Assembly (NCBI GenBank): GCA_963813355.1
Contig: CAWEYS010000016.1
Location: 62,001 to 126,000 of the forward strand
Length of the DNA: 64,000 nt
Origin: DATAGF01 sp963813355
Lineage (GTDB): Bacteria; Actinomycetota; Thermoleophilia; Miltoncostaeales; Miltoncostaeaceae
Direction of reading: 5' to 3'
The notes under the pieces were generated by a model. The model was not told where the DNA came from, searched no databases, and was given only the letters and a program-made list of their open reading frames with translations. The position numbers were made by a program, and so were the translations under genes. Below, one piece after another: positions 16,697 to 25,401 of the stretch (within the stretch, counting starts at the first letter, position 1; each line of letters starts with the position of its first letter).

Positions 16697-18234
16697 CCCG
16701 CGCCCCCGGGGCCGCCGGCGGGCACCCGGCGGAACACCATGACGCCGTCGTCGTCGAGCACGAGGCGCATGTCCGGCCGCGCCCGCAGCCGCGCCACCGC
16801 GCCCGCGTGCGCGGCCGGGACGAGGCGGTCGCCGAGGTAGGGCCGGCGGCGGTCGATGATCACCCACTGCGCCTCGTCCACGACGGGGAAGGTGAGGATG
16901 CGCTCGCGCTCGGACAGGTGCGCGCCGATCAGGTTGCCGGCCGACACGGGGACGTCGTCCGGGATCATCGCGACGGCGCGCGCCGCCGCCTCGGCGTGCT
17001 CGCCCAGGCGGTACTGCTCGGTGCGCTCGTCCGAGCCGACGACCGGCACGGCGCCCCACCACGGCAGGGGCCCGAGGTAGACGCCGGAGACGAGGACCAG
17101 CGCGACCCACCCCGCCGCGACCGCCCCGTCGCGCTCGAGCGGCCGGACGAGCCAGGCGGGCCGCTCGGCTCGGCGCAGCCGGGCCAGGCCGAGGATCGCC
17201 GCGGCGACGAGGAAGGGCACGATCACGGCGACGTACTGGAACTCGATCGAGTATTGGGGGAACCAGTCCGACAGGACGTTGATGAGCACCTCGGGCAGAG
17301 CCCCGGCCGCCAGCAGCGGGGCGGCGAGCGACAGGAAGGCGAGCGGGGCCAGGAGGGCGACCAGGTAGCTCAGGCGGTCGTACGAGGCGAGGAGCTCGGC
17401 GGCCTCCCAGGGCCGGGTGAGGAGGGTGCGCGTCACGCCGGCGCCGTCGTCCCCGAGGCTGGCGTAGCGGTCGACGAAGGCCGAGCCCTGGCCCTCGTTG
17501 AAGTGCGGGATGATCACCAGGACCGCCACGGCGACCCACGCCAGCGCCGCGGCCGCCAGCGCCGCCCCGTAGCGCCGGCCCCGCCCGCGGACGATCATCC
17601 ACACGCCGAGCACCGCCAGCGCGAGGCCGACCTCCTCCTTGGTGAGCGCCGCCAGGACGGCGGCGACGCTCAGCAGGACGTACCGGCGCTCCTCGGCGGC
17701 CCAGATGCAGTAGAGCAGCAGCGGCGCGGCGAGCGTCACCGGGTGGAACTCGGTGAGGGTCGCCCACTGCAGCGGCGGATAGAGCAGGTAGACCGCGGCG
17801 GCCGCGACCGCGAGGCGCTCGTCGCCCAGCCAGCGCCGCCCCAGCCAGTATGCCGGCAGGGCCCCGGCGGCGACGATCACGGCCTGGGCGACGAGCAGCG
17901 CCTGCGGCAGGACGCCGGTCCAGGCCAGCGGCGTGAACAGGACCAGGATCGGGTCGACGTGCGCCCCCAGCCGCACGAACTGGTTGCCGGCGATGTCGGT
18001 GGTCTCGAGGGGCCGGCCCTGGGCGGTGCTCCACACCGCCTGGACCATGTTCCCGAGGTCGAAGCGGCCGGTCCAGAAGGCGTCGTGACGGCGGATCGAC
18101 AGGTACGAGAAGAGGCCGGCCCAGACCGCCGCGAGCCCCCAGACGGTCGCCAGCGGCCACCGGGGCCAGCCGCCCCGGCGCGGCCTCCAGGCCGAGCGCG
18201 GAAGGGGGCGTGGAACCGGGGGCGCGGAGGTCAC
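16693..18234 (-). CDS. DUF2079 polytopic membrane protein (GT-C-like)
   Basis: A 513-residue protein with about ten TM segments. The DUF2079 signature follows the first TM: HDAFWTGRFDLGNMVQAVWS, then GNQFVRLGAHVDPILVLFTP, then LQWATLTEFHPVTLAAPLLLY and ALTKEEVGLALAVLG. The C-terminal soluble domain (SAGNLIGAHLSERERILTFP) is like those following the membrane part in this family. Members are predicted GT-C-fold enzymes of unknown activity. GTG 18234 overlaps the upstream flippase-like gene by 4 bp. It sits in the middle of the lipid-glycan operon. Confidence 0.82.
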   Translation of the reverse strand: MTSAPPVPRPLPRSAWRPRRGGWPRWPLATVWGLAAVWAGLFSYLSIRRHDAFWTGRFDLGNMVQAVWSTAQGRPLETTDIAGNQFVRLGAHVDPILVLFTPLAWTGVLPQALLVAQAVIVAAGALPAYWLGRRWLGDERLAVAAAAVYLLYPPLQWATLTEFHPVTLAAPLLLYCIWAAEERRYVLLSVAAVLAALTKEEVGLALAVLGVWMIVRGRGRRYGAALAAAALAWVAVAVLVIIPHFNEGQGSAFVDRYASLGDDGAGVTRTLLTRPWEAAELLASYDRLSYLVALLAPLAFLSLAAPLLAAGALPEVLINVLSDWFPQYSIEFQYVAVIVPFLVAAAILGLARLRRAERPAWLVRPLERDGAVAAGWVALVLVSGVYLGPLPWWGAVPVVGSDERTEQYRLGEHAEAAARAVAMIPDDVPVSAGNLIGAHLSERERILTFPVVDEAQWVIIDRRRPYLGDRLVPAAHAGAVARLRARPDMRLVLDDDGVMVFRRVPAGGPGGAG

Positions 18235-19178
18235 CGGCGCCGCCTCTCGAGGAGCACCACCGCGCCGATGAAGGCGAGCTCCACCAGGCTCAGCACCAGG
18301 CGCGCCCCGACCGACAGGGCCACGGCCACGCTCCCCGGGACGTTCTGCGCCAGCGCCAGCGCGAACGCCCCCTCGCGCACGCCGAGCCCCGAGGGGAAGA
18401 TGAAGGCGATCATCGAGACCGCGAACGACAGCAGGAAGGCGAGCCCGACGAAGGCCGGGCCGCCCGCCTCGGCTCCGGCGGCCGAGCGCACCAGCAGCCA
18501 GATGCCGAGGCCGCCGAGGACGGCGATGCCCGCGTACCAGCCGAGCAGCCCGAGGAGCGGCCGGGTGGCCAGCAGGCGGGGCAGCGGCTCGCGCCCGGCC
18601 TTGCGCAGCACCCACGAGGATGCGGGCCCGAAGACCCGCGGGTCCAGCAGCACCAGCCCGAGCGGCACCAGCGCCAGCAGCCACAGGCGCGCGTCGCCGT
18701 CGCCCGCGAAGGCGGCGATCCAGATCACCCCGCCGGCCGCGGCCACGCCCAGGCTGAGCGCCTGCTCGTAGACCGTCGCCGCCAGGGTGACGCGACGCGG
18801 CACGCCCTGCTCGTGGCTCAGGACCACGCGCCCGAGCACCATCAGGACGTTCCCGGGCACGTAGCGGCCCAGCAGCGACCGGGCCCAGATCGACAGCGTC
18901 ACGAGCGGCCGCGGCCCCGGGTGGTGGAGGCGGTCGACGATCGCGCCGTAGCCGAGCGCGCTGGTCAGGTAGAAGGCCAGCAGCACCAGGATGCCGAGGA
19001 CGAGGACGCCGGGCTCGAGGTCCCAGTCGTACGAGGAGACGGTCGACCAGCCGTCGACCAGGGCCCAGGCCATGAAGCCCAGCACCAGCAGGCCGGCGGC
19101 CAGCCCCCCCCACCGGCGCCAGGGGCTGCGCGCCGCCATGGCCGGCGCCGCGCCGGCGCCGTCAGCCGGCCGGGCCAT
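18231..19178 (-). CDS. LPG-synthase-TM/AglD-like flippase-like protein
   Basis: A 315-residue integral membrane protein of the UPF0104 (lysylphosphatidylglycerol synthase transmembrane domain) family, with about eight TM segments. Clear signatures are WARSLLGRYVPGNVLMVLGR in the middle and the late loop FIFPSGLGVREGAFALAL, both hallmarks of the family. In polysaccharide loci such proteins are thought to act as lipid flippases or to feed lipid-linked sugars. Start is uncertain: ATG 19178 overlaps the upstream methyltransferase by 17 bp, while ATG 19139 (MAARSPWRRWGG) would leave a gap. The longer form is reported. Its TGA overlaps the DUF2079 start by 4 bp. Confidence 0.84.
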   Translation of the reverse strand: MARPADGAGAAPAMAARSPWRRWGGLAAGLLVLGFMAWALVDGWSTVSSYDWDLEPGVLVLGILVLLAFYLTSALGYGAIVDRLHHPGPRPLVTLSIWARSLLGRYVPGNVLMVLGRVVLSHEQGVPRRVTLAATVYEQALSLGVAAAGGVIWIAAFAGDGDARLWLLALVPLGLVLLDPRVFGPASSWVLRKAGREPLPRLLATRPLLGLLGWYAGIAVLGGLGIWLLVRSAAGAEAGGPAFVGLAFLLSFAVSMIAFIFPSGLGVREGAFALALAQNVPGSVAVALSVGARLVLSLVELAFIGAVVLLERRRR

Positions 19179-19944
19179 GGCGCCGCGCGACCGCCAGCAG
19201 GCCGTGGTAGCCCGGCCGGCGGCCCACGAAGGCCGAGTCGATCTCGAGCGCCGCCCGCACGGCCCGGGCGACGAGCCGCGGCGGCGGGCCCCCTGCCGCG
19301 CGCCCCCCGCCCGCCTCCAGGCGGCGGCGGAGGGCGCGGCGGTACACCTGCCGGTGGTAGAGGCCGGTCAGCGGGAAGCCCCACCCCTGGACCCGGACCT
19401 CGGCGAAGCCCGCGTCGCGCATCCGCGCCTCGAGCGCCGCGGCGTCGTAGCGGCGCCGGTGCCCGGCCCAGCGGTCGGTCCAGTCGTAGCGGTAGGGGTT
19501 CGCGGGGACCGTGACCAGGAGCAGGCCGCCCGGGCGCAGCACCCGCGCCAGCTCCGCCAGGGCCGCCGCGTCGTCGTCCAGGTGCTCCAGCACCTCGGCG
19601 CAGACGGCCGCGTCGAACGCGGCGTCGGGCAGGCTCAGGCGGGCGGCGTCGCCGTGAAGCACCGGGTTGCCCTCCTCGGCGCCGCCGGCGCGCAGCGCGG
19701 CGCGCAGCCAGTCGCAGAGCTCCGGGCTCGCGTCCACGGAGGTGACGCGCAGGCCGGCGTCCACGAGCTTGAGGGTGAGGGTGCCCGCGCCGGCGCCGGC
19801 GTTCAGCACCTCGGGGCCCGGCAGGGCCGGGAGGAGGCGTCGCAGGATCAGCGCCTCGCGGTAGTCGTGGCGGGGGCCGTAGAGCTCGGGCGCGTCGCCC
19901 CAGTCGTGCGCGCCGGGCTCGGAGGCGCTTGGGCTGGTGCTCAC
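19162..19944 (-). CDS. class I SAM-dependent methyltransferase
   Basis: A 260-residue Rossmann-fold methyltransferase. Motif I is VLNAGAGAGTLTLKLVDAG (the usual DxGxGxG has N in place of D), motif II acidic residue is in VTSVDASPE, motif post-I AARLSLPDAAFDAAVCAEVLEHL, and the region around LRPGGLLLVTVP is conserved. The C-terminal part is Arg/Gly-rich, ending HGPAG. GTG start at 19944 is 10 bases downstream of the GT4 stop. It probably methylates a sugar or lipid headgroup made by the neighbouring GT4 and membrane enzymes; this is inferred from context. Confidence 0.85.
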   Translation of the reverse strand: MSTSPSASEPGAHDWGDAPELYGPRHDYREALILRRLLPALPGPEVLNAGAGAGTLTLKLVDAGLRVTSVDASPELCDWLRAALRAGGAEEGNPVLHGDAARLSLPDAAFDAAVCAEVLEHLDDDAAALAELARVLRPGGLLLVTVPANPYRYDWTDRWAGHRRRYDAAALEARMRDAGFAEVRVQGWGFPLTGLYHRQVYRRALRRRLEAGGGRAAGGPPPRLVARAVRAALEIDSAFVGRRPGYHGLLAVARRHGPAG

Positions 19945-19954
19945 GCCGGTCAGG

Positions 19955-21065
19955 TTAGAGAGGCAGGAGGGGACGGAGGGCCTCGGCGAGGCGCCCGGCC
20001 ACGGCGGCCGGCGTCCCGCGCTCGAGGTAGACCGCCCGCGCCGCCTCCCCGAGCCGCGCCCGCAGCGCCGCGTCGCCGGCCAGCCGCGCCAGCGCCTCGG
20101 CCAGCGCGTCCGGATCGCCGGCGGGCACCAGCACGGCGGTACGACCGTCCTCCAGCACCTCGCGGACGGCCGGGGTGTCGGCGGTCACCACCGGGCGCCC
20201 GACGGCCATCGCCTGCCACACCTTGTTGGGCACCACCCGTGCGGCCTTGGCGCTCTCGCCGAAGACCCCAAGGCAGATGGCGGCCCGGCCGACCTCGGCG
20301 CCGAGCGCCTCGTAGGGCACCCAGCGCTCCCAGGTCAGCCCCGGCGGCCGGTCGCGCGCGAGCTCCCCCGCCAGCCAGCCGCCGAGCTGCCCGTCGCCGA
20401 TCAGCCGCACCGCCGGCGCCCCGGGCCGCCGCGCCGCCTCGAGCACCGTGGCGACCCCGTGAAGCGGGGCGAGCTTGCCGTAGAAGAGGGCGCTGGGAGG
20501 GCCGTCCGGCGGCGGGACCGGGGGGAAGCGCGCCGGCTCGGCCCCCACCGGCACGACGGCGACGCGGGCGCGGGGCACCCCGAAGCGCTCGGCGAGCCAG
20601 TCGGCGCCGGCGGCGGTGTCGGCGACCACCAGGTCGGCCGCGCGGACCGTGGCGCGGTCGACGCCCGCCAGCGCGGAGGCGGTGAGGCGGCCGGCGCGAC
20701 CGCGGTCGCCGCCCAGCGTGTCGGCGAGCGAGATCATCATGTCGACCACCAGCGGCACCCGGCGAGCGCGCGCGACGCACCAGGCCGGCAGGGCGTCCGG
20801 CTGGGCCGGGTACCCCGCGACGATCGCCTGGACGCCCGGCTCACGCGCGCCCTCGACCGCCAGCGCCCCCCATGCGCCGGCGAAGCGCCCGAGCGTCCGC
20901 GCCAGGGGGACGGGCCGCAGGAACGCGCCGGCCTTGTGGCGCTCGCGCTCCCAGACCGGCCGATGGCGCTCGACCACCTCGACGCCCGCTCTCGCGCAGG
21001 CCCTCGATGAGGACGCGGCCGCGGGGGTAGTCGCGCTCATACGTCCCGAGCCACATGATCCTCAT
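19955..21065 (-). CDS. GT4 glycosyltransferase, frameshifted near the N-terminus
   Basis: A GT-B fold glycosyltransferase split by one extra base. The true N-terminus MRIMWLGTYERDYPRGRVLI starts at ATG 21065; around 20990 the frame changes into AGVEVVERHRPVWERERHKA, which continues to the stop. Skipping one base (the T at 20990 on the plus strand) joins the two parts into a normal GT4 start. The remainder has LFYGKLAPLHGVATVLEAA, a phosphate-binding stretch, the EX7E-region analogue PNKVWQAMAVGRPVVTADTP and a normal end. Total would be about 369 residues. As it stands, no start codon reads the main frame except distant ones. First gene of the six-gene minus-strand lipid-glycan operon. Family is secure, donor unknown. 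Confidence 0.82.
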
Positions 21066-21268
21066 CGCATGGCGTGCCAAGGCGTGCAGCGGGCCTCTTG
21101 CGGGCCCGCTGGACGCGCCTCCGGCCCCTGGCCGGGGCCTCCGGCAGACCGGCGCACCGCCTTCGGCGGGGACGGCGCCGGAAAGGTCAACACCACCGTG
21201 CAGAGGGCTCGCTCTGAGGTGCAGTTTCCGGCGGCCGTTCCCGGCGCAGCCGGTGCCGCCGGTCCACA

Positions 21269-21291
21269 TCAGGCCCCGGCCAGGGGCCTGA
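21269..21291. terminator. 9-bp perfect hairpin
   Basis: Inverted repeat TCAGGCCCC-GGCCA-GGGGCCTGA, the distal of two strong hairpins downstream of the minus-strand GT2 gene. No U-tract follows. It is likely part of a double-hairpin terminator, by position. Confidence 0.45.
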
Positions 21292-21298
21292 TGGCCTC

Positions 21299-21322
21299 CG
21301 CCGGGCCCGAAGAGGCCCGGCG
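21299..21322. terminator. 9-bp perfect hairpin just after the GT2 gene
   Basis: Inverted repeat CGCCGGGCC-CGAAGA-GGCCCGGCG beginning ten bases after the stop codon of the minus-strand GT2 gene (stop at 21332-21334). Position and stability make it the probable intrinsic terminator of the M28-like/GT2 operon, with a GC-rich stem and no U-tract. Confidence 0.55.
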
Positions 21323-21331
21323 TAGGCTGTC

Positions 21332-22282
21332 TCAGCGGATGACCCGCTCGACGCGCGACCGCGCCTCCTCGTCCTGGGGGCGCAGGTGGTAGCGCTGGAT
21401 CATCTCGCTGACCAGCCCGATGGTGAAGAGCTGGACGCCGACCACGATCAGCAGCACGCCCAGGAGCAGGAGCGGGCGGCCGCCGATCGCCTCCCCGGCC
21501 AGGCGCAGGATCGCGAGGTAGGCGCAGATGACCACGCCGGTGACGATGAACAGCATCCCGACCCCGCCGAAGAGGTGCATCGGTCGCTGGCGGAAGCGCC
21601 CGATGAAGAGGATCGTCAGGAGGTCGAGGAAGCCGCGCAGGTAGCGCTCGAAGCCGTACTTGCTGCGCCCGTGCGCCCGGGGCCGGTGGTTGACCGGGAT
21701 CTCGCTCACCCGGAAGCCCTCCGCGGCCGCGAGCACCGGGATGTAGCGGTACTGGTCGCCGGTCAGCGCCAGCGACTCGACCACCTCCGACCGGTAGGCC
21801 TTGAACCCGCAGTTCAGGTCGTGCAGCCCCACGCCGGACATGCGCGACGTGACCCCGTTGAAGACCCGCGACGCGGCCCGCTTGCCGGCCGGGTCCTGCC
21901 GGTCGCGCTTCCAGCCGCTCACGAGGTCGGCCCCCGCCTCGAGCTCGGCGAGCAGCCGGGGGATCTCCGCCGGGTCGTCCTGGAGGTCGCCGTCGATCGT
22001 CACGATGGCGTCCCCGCGCGCCTCGCGGAAGCCCGCCATCAGCGCGGCGGCCTTGCCGAAGTTGCGGCGCAGCCGCACGACGATGACCTCCGGCTCGCGG
22101 GCCGCGAGGTCGGCCAGTGCCTCCGAGGTCCCGTCGGTCGACCCGTCGTCGACGAACACCACCTCGGCCCGCCGCCCGAGCCCGCGCAGCACGCCGAGCA
22201 GCTCGTCGCAGAGCGGGCGCACGGACTCGCGCTCGTTGTAGACCGGGACGACCACGGAGACGAAGGCGAGGCGGGCGGCCAA
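21332..22282 (-). CDS. GT2 polyprenyl-phosphate glycosyltransferase (DPM1/GtrB-like)
   Basis: A 316-residue GT2 enzyme with C-terminal membrane anchor. The catalytic part starts VSVVVPVYNERESVRPL, with the nucleotide motif VFVDDGSTDGTSEAL, the DxD motif TIDGDLQDDPAEI, and the acceptor loop HRPRAHGRSKYGFERYLRGF. Two TM helices follow (LFGGVGMLFIVTGVVICAYL and LLLLGVLLIVVGVQLFTIGL), as in GtrB/ArnC. It is expected to make polyprenyl-phosphate-hexose on the cytosolic face, a donor for GT-C enzymes such as the nearby PIG-V-like and PTPS-related proteins. TTG 22282 with AGGA 7 nt upstream is preferred over the GTG at 22333, which would overlap the previous gene by 41 bp. Confidence 0.88.
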   Translation of the reverse strand: MAARLAFVSVVVPVYNERESVRPLCDELLGVLRGLGRRAEVVFVDDGSTDGTSEALADLAAREPEVIVVRLRRNFGKAAALMAGFREARGDAIVTIDGDLQDDPAEIPRLLAELEAGADLVSGWKRDRQDPAGKRAASRVFNGVTSRMSGVGLHDLNCGFKAYRSEVVESLALTGDQYRYIPVLAAAEGFRVSEIPVNHRPRAHGRSKYGFERYLRGFLDLLTILFIGRFRQRPMHLFGGVGMLFIVTGVVICAYLAILRLAGEAIGGRPLLLLGVLLIVVGVQLFTIGLVSEMIQRYHLRPQDEEARSRVERVIR

Positions 22283-22292
22283 CCGTCCGATC

Positions 22293-24062
22293 CTACCAGC
22301 GGTCCGGCGGCGCCCCCCGCGACGACGGCGCACGGTCGATCTGCACGCGGATGCGCGGCGGGCGGCGGCGGCGGGGCGGGGTGCCCGTGGGCGACAGCGC
22401 CCCCTTGCTCGCCCGGAACGCGACCAGGGCCGCCAGCGACCAGAGGCACGCGCCGATGAGGGCCGCCAGCAGCACCCCGGGGGCGCCGCGCGAGCCGTCC
22501 AGCGCCGTCGCGAGCAGGTACCAGAGCGCGAAGACCGGGTTGGAGTCGAGCCGCCCCGCCGTGGTCAGCGCGAGCGCGAGCACCGGCACCAGCGCGATCG
22601 CGATCAGGACGGCCACGTGCCAGCGGCGGCGCGCCGACGTGGCGACCAGCGCGGCGTGCGCGGCCGGCAGCGCGATGACGAGCGCGTACGGGCTGACGAG
22701 CCACAGGACGACGAGCAGCACGGCGAGCGCGCCCAGGGCCGCGGCGGCCTCGGCGGGCGGCGTCGCCCCGACCCGGCGGGCGCGGCGGCGGGCCCACCAC
22801 CACGCCGCGGCGCCGGCGCCGATCGTCAGCACCAGGCCGAGACCGGCCGCCGCCCCGAAGGACGCCTCGGCCGGCAGGGGCGGCGCGCCCGCGGCCGCGC
22901 GGGGGAGGATCCCCAGCAGCGAGAGGAGGTACCCGGCCGCGAGCGCGGCCAGGGGCACCGCGGCCTTCAGGCCCACGGCGCGCAGGCCGTCGCCCAGCGC
23001 CACCCGGGCCCGGCGCATGCGCGCGAGGGCGTCGATGGCGCAGACGATGATCGGCAGCGCGAGCAGGAGCAGCGCGAGCCGCACGACGGTCGGGCGCAGG
23101 AGCTTGCCGGCGAGCGACAGGCCGCCGTCCGGGGCGGGCACCTGAGGCGCCGCGTCGAGGGTCAGCAGCAGGTCGTTGGCCGCGTTGGCGACCAGCGCGA
23201 GGCGATCGGCGGTGGGCTCCGCGCCGGCGCGGAGGGGCGACTCGCCGCGGCCCGACAGCGACACGGCGGGCAGGTCGTCGGCGATCGCGGCCCCCTGCTC
23301 GCCGAAGGTCTGGGGCACCGCCATGCGCATGAGCTGGCCCCCGAGCGACGGAGCGCCCACGTTGCGCCCCCCCGCCCGCTCGACGGATCGCTCGGCGAGC
23401 TGGCCCAGCTGCAGGGCCTGCCGATCGGTGCGCCCGTCGACCCAGACGTGGACGGCGTCGCCCTCCGCCTCCCCCGGGGCGTCGAGGACGATCGCGGCCG
23501 CGATCGGGAAGGACGAGAAGCGGTCGAGGAACCAGCGGATGCCCGCGTTGCCGACCGTGCTGCCGTCGGTCGACACGAACAGGTGCGGGCGCTGGTGCCG
23601 CGACGTGGCCGACGCACGCGCGAGGCTCAGCATCACGGCCGTGGAGCTCGTGCCCGCCGAGACCCCGGACGGAGTGTCGCGCGGCGCGACCACCAGGATT
23701 CCGGCCCGGCTGCGGCCGCCGGCCGCGCCGGGCACCGCGAGGTAGAGGTTGTGCAGGCTCACCTGCTGGCCGCCCTCGTCGGCGACGAGGTCCTGGACCT
23801 GGACGCGCCCGGCGGCCCCGGGGACCTGCGCGAGCTGGCCCTGGATCCAGCGCGAGGCCGCCTGGTCCGGCCCCGATCCGGGCGGCCGCTCCGGGGCGAT
23901 CGCCTCGAGCTGGTTGGTGATCTCGAGCGCCGCGTCCCCGTCGATGGCGGAGGGCAGCGGCGGCTCGGGCCCCGTGTCCGGGGTCTCGAGGGTCAGGAGC
24001 GCGACCACGAGGGCGACGCCCGCGACCAGCCAGCAGGTGCGATAGAGGCGGGCGTTCAACAC
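22293..24062 (-). CDS. membrane protein with degenerate M28-peptidase-like domain
   Basis: About 589 residues. One N-terminal TM (CWLVAGVALVVALLTLE) leads to an extracytoplasmic domain that follows the M28/Gaa1 fold (LHNLYLAVPG, GILVVAPRDTPSGVSAGTSS, HLFVSTDGSTVGNAGIRWFL, AAIVLDAPGEAEGD). The metal-binding residues of active M28 enzymes (AHYDT, DNASG, EExG) are replaced, so hydrolysis is unlikely. Six or seven TM segments follow from about residue 310, and the C-terminus is a basic cytosolic tail. GTG 24062 is preferred; an upstream GTG at 24110 would add a Pro-run. It lies 10 bases before the GT2 start, so it is likely part of the same glycan pathway, perhaps in a GPI-transamidase-like scaffold role. 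The role is inferred. Confidence 0.72.
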   Translation of the reverse strand: MLNARLYRTCWLVAGVALVVALLTLETPDTGPEPPLPSAIDGDAALEITNQLEAIAPERPPGSGPDQAASRWIQGQLAQVPGAAGRVQVQDLVADEGGQQVSLHNLYLAVPGAAGGRSRAGILVVAPRDTPSGVSAGTSSTAVMLSLARASATSRHQRPHLFVSTDGSTVGNAGIRWFLDRFSSFPIAAAIVLDAPGEAEGDAVHVWVDGRTDRQALQLGQLAERSVERAGGRNVGAPSLGGQLMRMAVPQTFGEQGAAIADDLPAVSLSGRGESPLRAGAEPTADRLALVANAANDLLLTLDAAPQVPAPDGGLSLAGKLLRPTVVRLALLLLALPIIVCAIDALARMRRARVALGDGLRAVGLKAAVPLAALAAGYLLSLLGILPRAAAGAPPLPAEASFGAAAGLGLVLTIGAGAAAWWWARRRARRVGATPPAEAAAALGALAVLLVVLWLVSPYALVIALPAAHAALVATSARRRWHVAVLIAIALVPVLALALTTAGRLDSNPVFALWYLLATALDGSRGAPGVLLAALIGACLWSLAALVAFRASKGALSPTGTPPRRRRPPRIRVQIDRAPSSRGAPPDRW

Positions 24063-24158
24063 GGTCGGCGGTCCGCCGTCGGGCGGCGGCGGCGGCGGAT
24101 AGAGTGTCACACGTCGCCCCACGCGCTCGGGGCTCGCACACGGCATGGGGGTCCCCGC

Positions 24159-25397
24159 GTGATCCGAAGCGTCAACGTCGGCCACAAGTCGCTGGCCGAC
24201 TACCACAGCATCGTGTCCCGCGACCTGATGGCCGACATCAGGTCGCTCGCCGGGCCCCTCGAGGGCAAGCGGGTGCTGCACGTCAACGCCACCAGCTTCG
24301 GCGGGGGCGTCGCGGAGATCCTCTACAGCCTCGTCCCCCTGATGAACGACGCCGGCCTGAAGGCCGACTGGAAGGTCATGTTCGGGCGCGACGAGTTCTT
24401 CCACGTGACCAAGCAGATGCACAACTCGCTCCAGGGGGACCCGCGCCCGCTCAGCGACGCCGACAAGGCGGTGTTCGAGCGGTACAACCTCATGAACGTG
24501 GGCGGCCTCTCGGACGACTACGACTTCGTGATCATCCACGACCCGCAGCCGGCCCTCTTCCGCTTGCACGCAGCCGAGAACGGGGCGAAGTGGATCTGGC
24601 GCTGCCACATCGACCTCTCCACGCCCAACCCGCAGGTGCTCGACTTCCTGCTGCCGATGCTCGAGCCCTACGACCTGTCCGTGTTCCACATGGCCCAGTA
24701 CATCCCGCCGGGCGACGGGCTGCCCCCTCCGGTCGTGATGCCGCCGGCCATCGACCCGCTGGCGCCCAAGAACATGTCGCTGTCGCCGGAGGACGCCGCG
24801 TACATCGTCAACCAGTTCGGCCTCGACATCGAGCGGCCGCTCATGCTCCAGGTCTCGCGCTTCGACCCGTGGAAGGACCCGCTCGGCGTCATCGACGCGT
24901 ACCGCGTGGTCAAGGAGCGCTTCCCGGACCTCCAACTCGCGCTGGTGGGGTCGATGGCGACCGACGACCCCGAGGGCTGGGAGTTCTTCCAGAGCACGAT
25001 GGACTACGCCGGGGACGACACGGACATCTACATCCTGTCGAACCTCAACAACGTCGGGGCGGTCGAGGTGAACGCGTTCCAGACCCAGGCCGACGTCGTG
25101 GTGCAGAAGTCCATCAAGGAGGGCTTCGGGCTGACCGTGACCGAGGCGCTGTGGAAGGCGCGCCCCACGGTGGCGGGGAACGTGGGCGGCATCCCGCTGC
25201 AGATCGTCGACGGCGAGACCGGCTTCCTCGTCAACTCCGCCGAGGAGTGCGCCCAGCGCTGCATCCAGCTGCTCGAGGACCGCGAGGAGGCGCGCGCCAT
25301 GGCCCGGCGCGGCAAGCAGCACGTCCGGCACGACTTCCTGACCCCCCGCCTGCTGCGCGACTGGCTCGGGATCTTCACGAGGCTCTCGGAGAGCTGA
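24159..25397 (+). CDS. treT: trehalose glycosyltransferring synthase TreT
   Basis: A 412-residue GT4 enzyme that condenses NDP-glucose with glucose to trehalose in one step. N-terminal VLHVNATSFGGGVAEILYSL is the signature of this subfamily, followed by DFVIIHDPQPALF, IWRCHIDLSTPNPQV and VFHMAQYIPPG. The donor site has QVSRFDPWKDPLGVIDAYR and the EX7E motif in KEGFGLTVTEALW. GTG 24159 is the only suitable start and lies 96 bp from the divergent M28-like gene. The GT20 gene starts 4 bases after its stop, so two trehalose-related enzymes are made together. Length matches the family. Confidence 0.88.
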   Translation: MIRSVNVGHKSLADYHSIVSRDLMADIRSLAGPLEGKRVLHVNATSFGGGVAEILYSLVPLMNDAGLKADWKVMFGRDEFFHVTKQMHNSLQGDPRPLSDADKAVFERYNLMNVGGLSDDYDFVIIHDPQPALFRLHAAENGAKWIWRCHIDLSTPNPQVLDFLLPMLEPYDLSVFHMAQYIPPGDGLPPPVVMPPAIDPLAPKNMSLSPEDAAYIVNQFGLDIERPLMLQVSRFDPWKDPLGVIDAYRVVKERFPDLQLALVGSMATDDPEGWEFFQSTMDYAGDDTDIYILSNLNNVGAVEVNAFQTQADVVVQKSIKEGFGLTVTEALWKARPTVAGNVGGIPLQIVDGETGFLVNSAEECAQRCIQLLEDREEARAMARRGKQHVRHDFLTPRLLRDWLGIFTRLSES

Positions 25398-25401
25398 CGT
25401 C

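Larger units (their letters stand above)
21066..21331. other. 266-bp hairpin-rich intergenic spacer
   Basis: No coding sequence is convincing here. The spacer lies between the GT4 gene (start at 21065) and the end of the GT2 gene, both on the minus strand. It is packed with inverted repeats: GCGGGCC/GGGCCCGC near 21098-21118, CCGCC-TTC-GGCGG near 21160, CAGAG/CTCTG near 21199, and the two perfect 9-bp hairpins listed separately. It presumably carries the terminator of the GT2/M28-like operon and the promoter of the GT4 operon. No tRNA, riboswitch or known small RNA was recognised. Confidence 0.5.
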
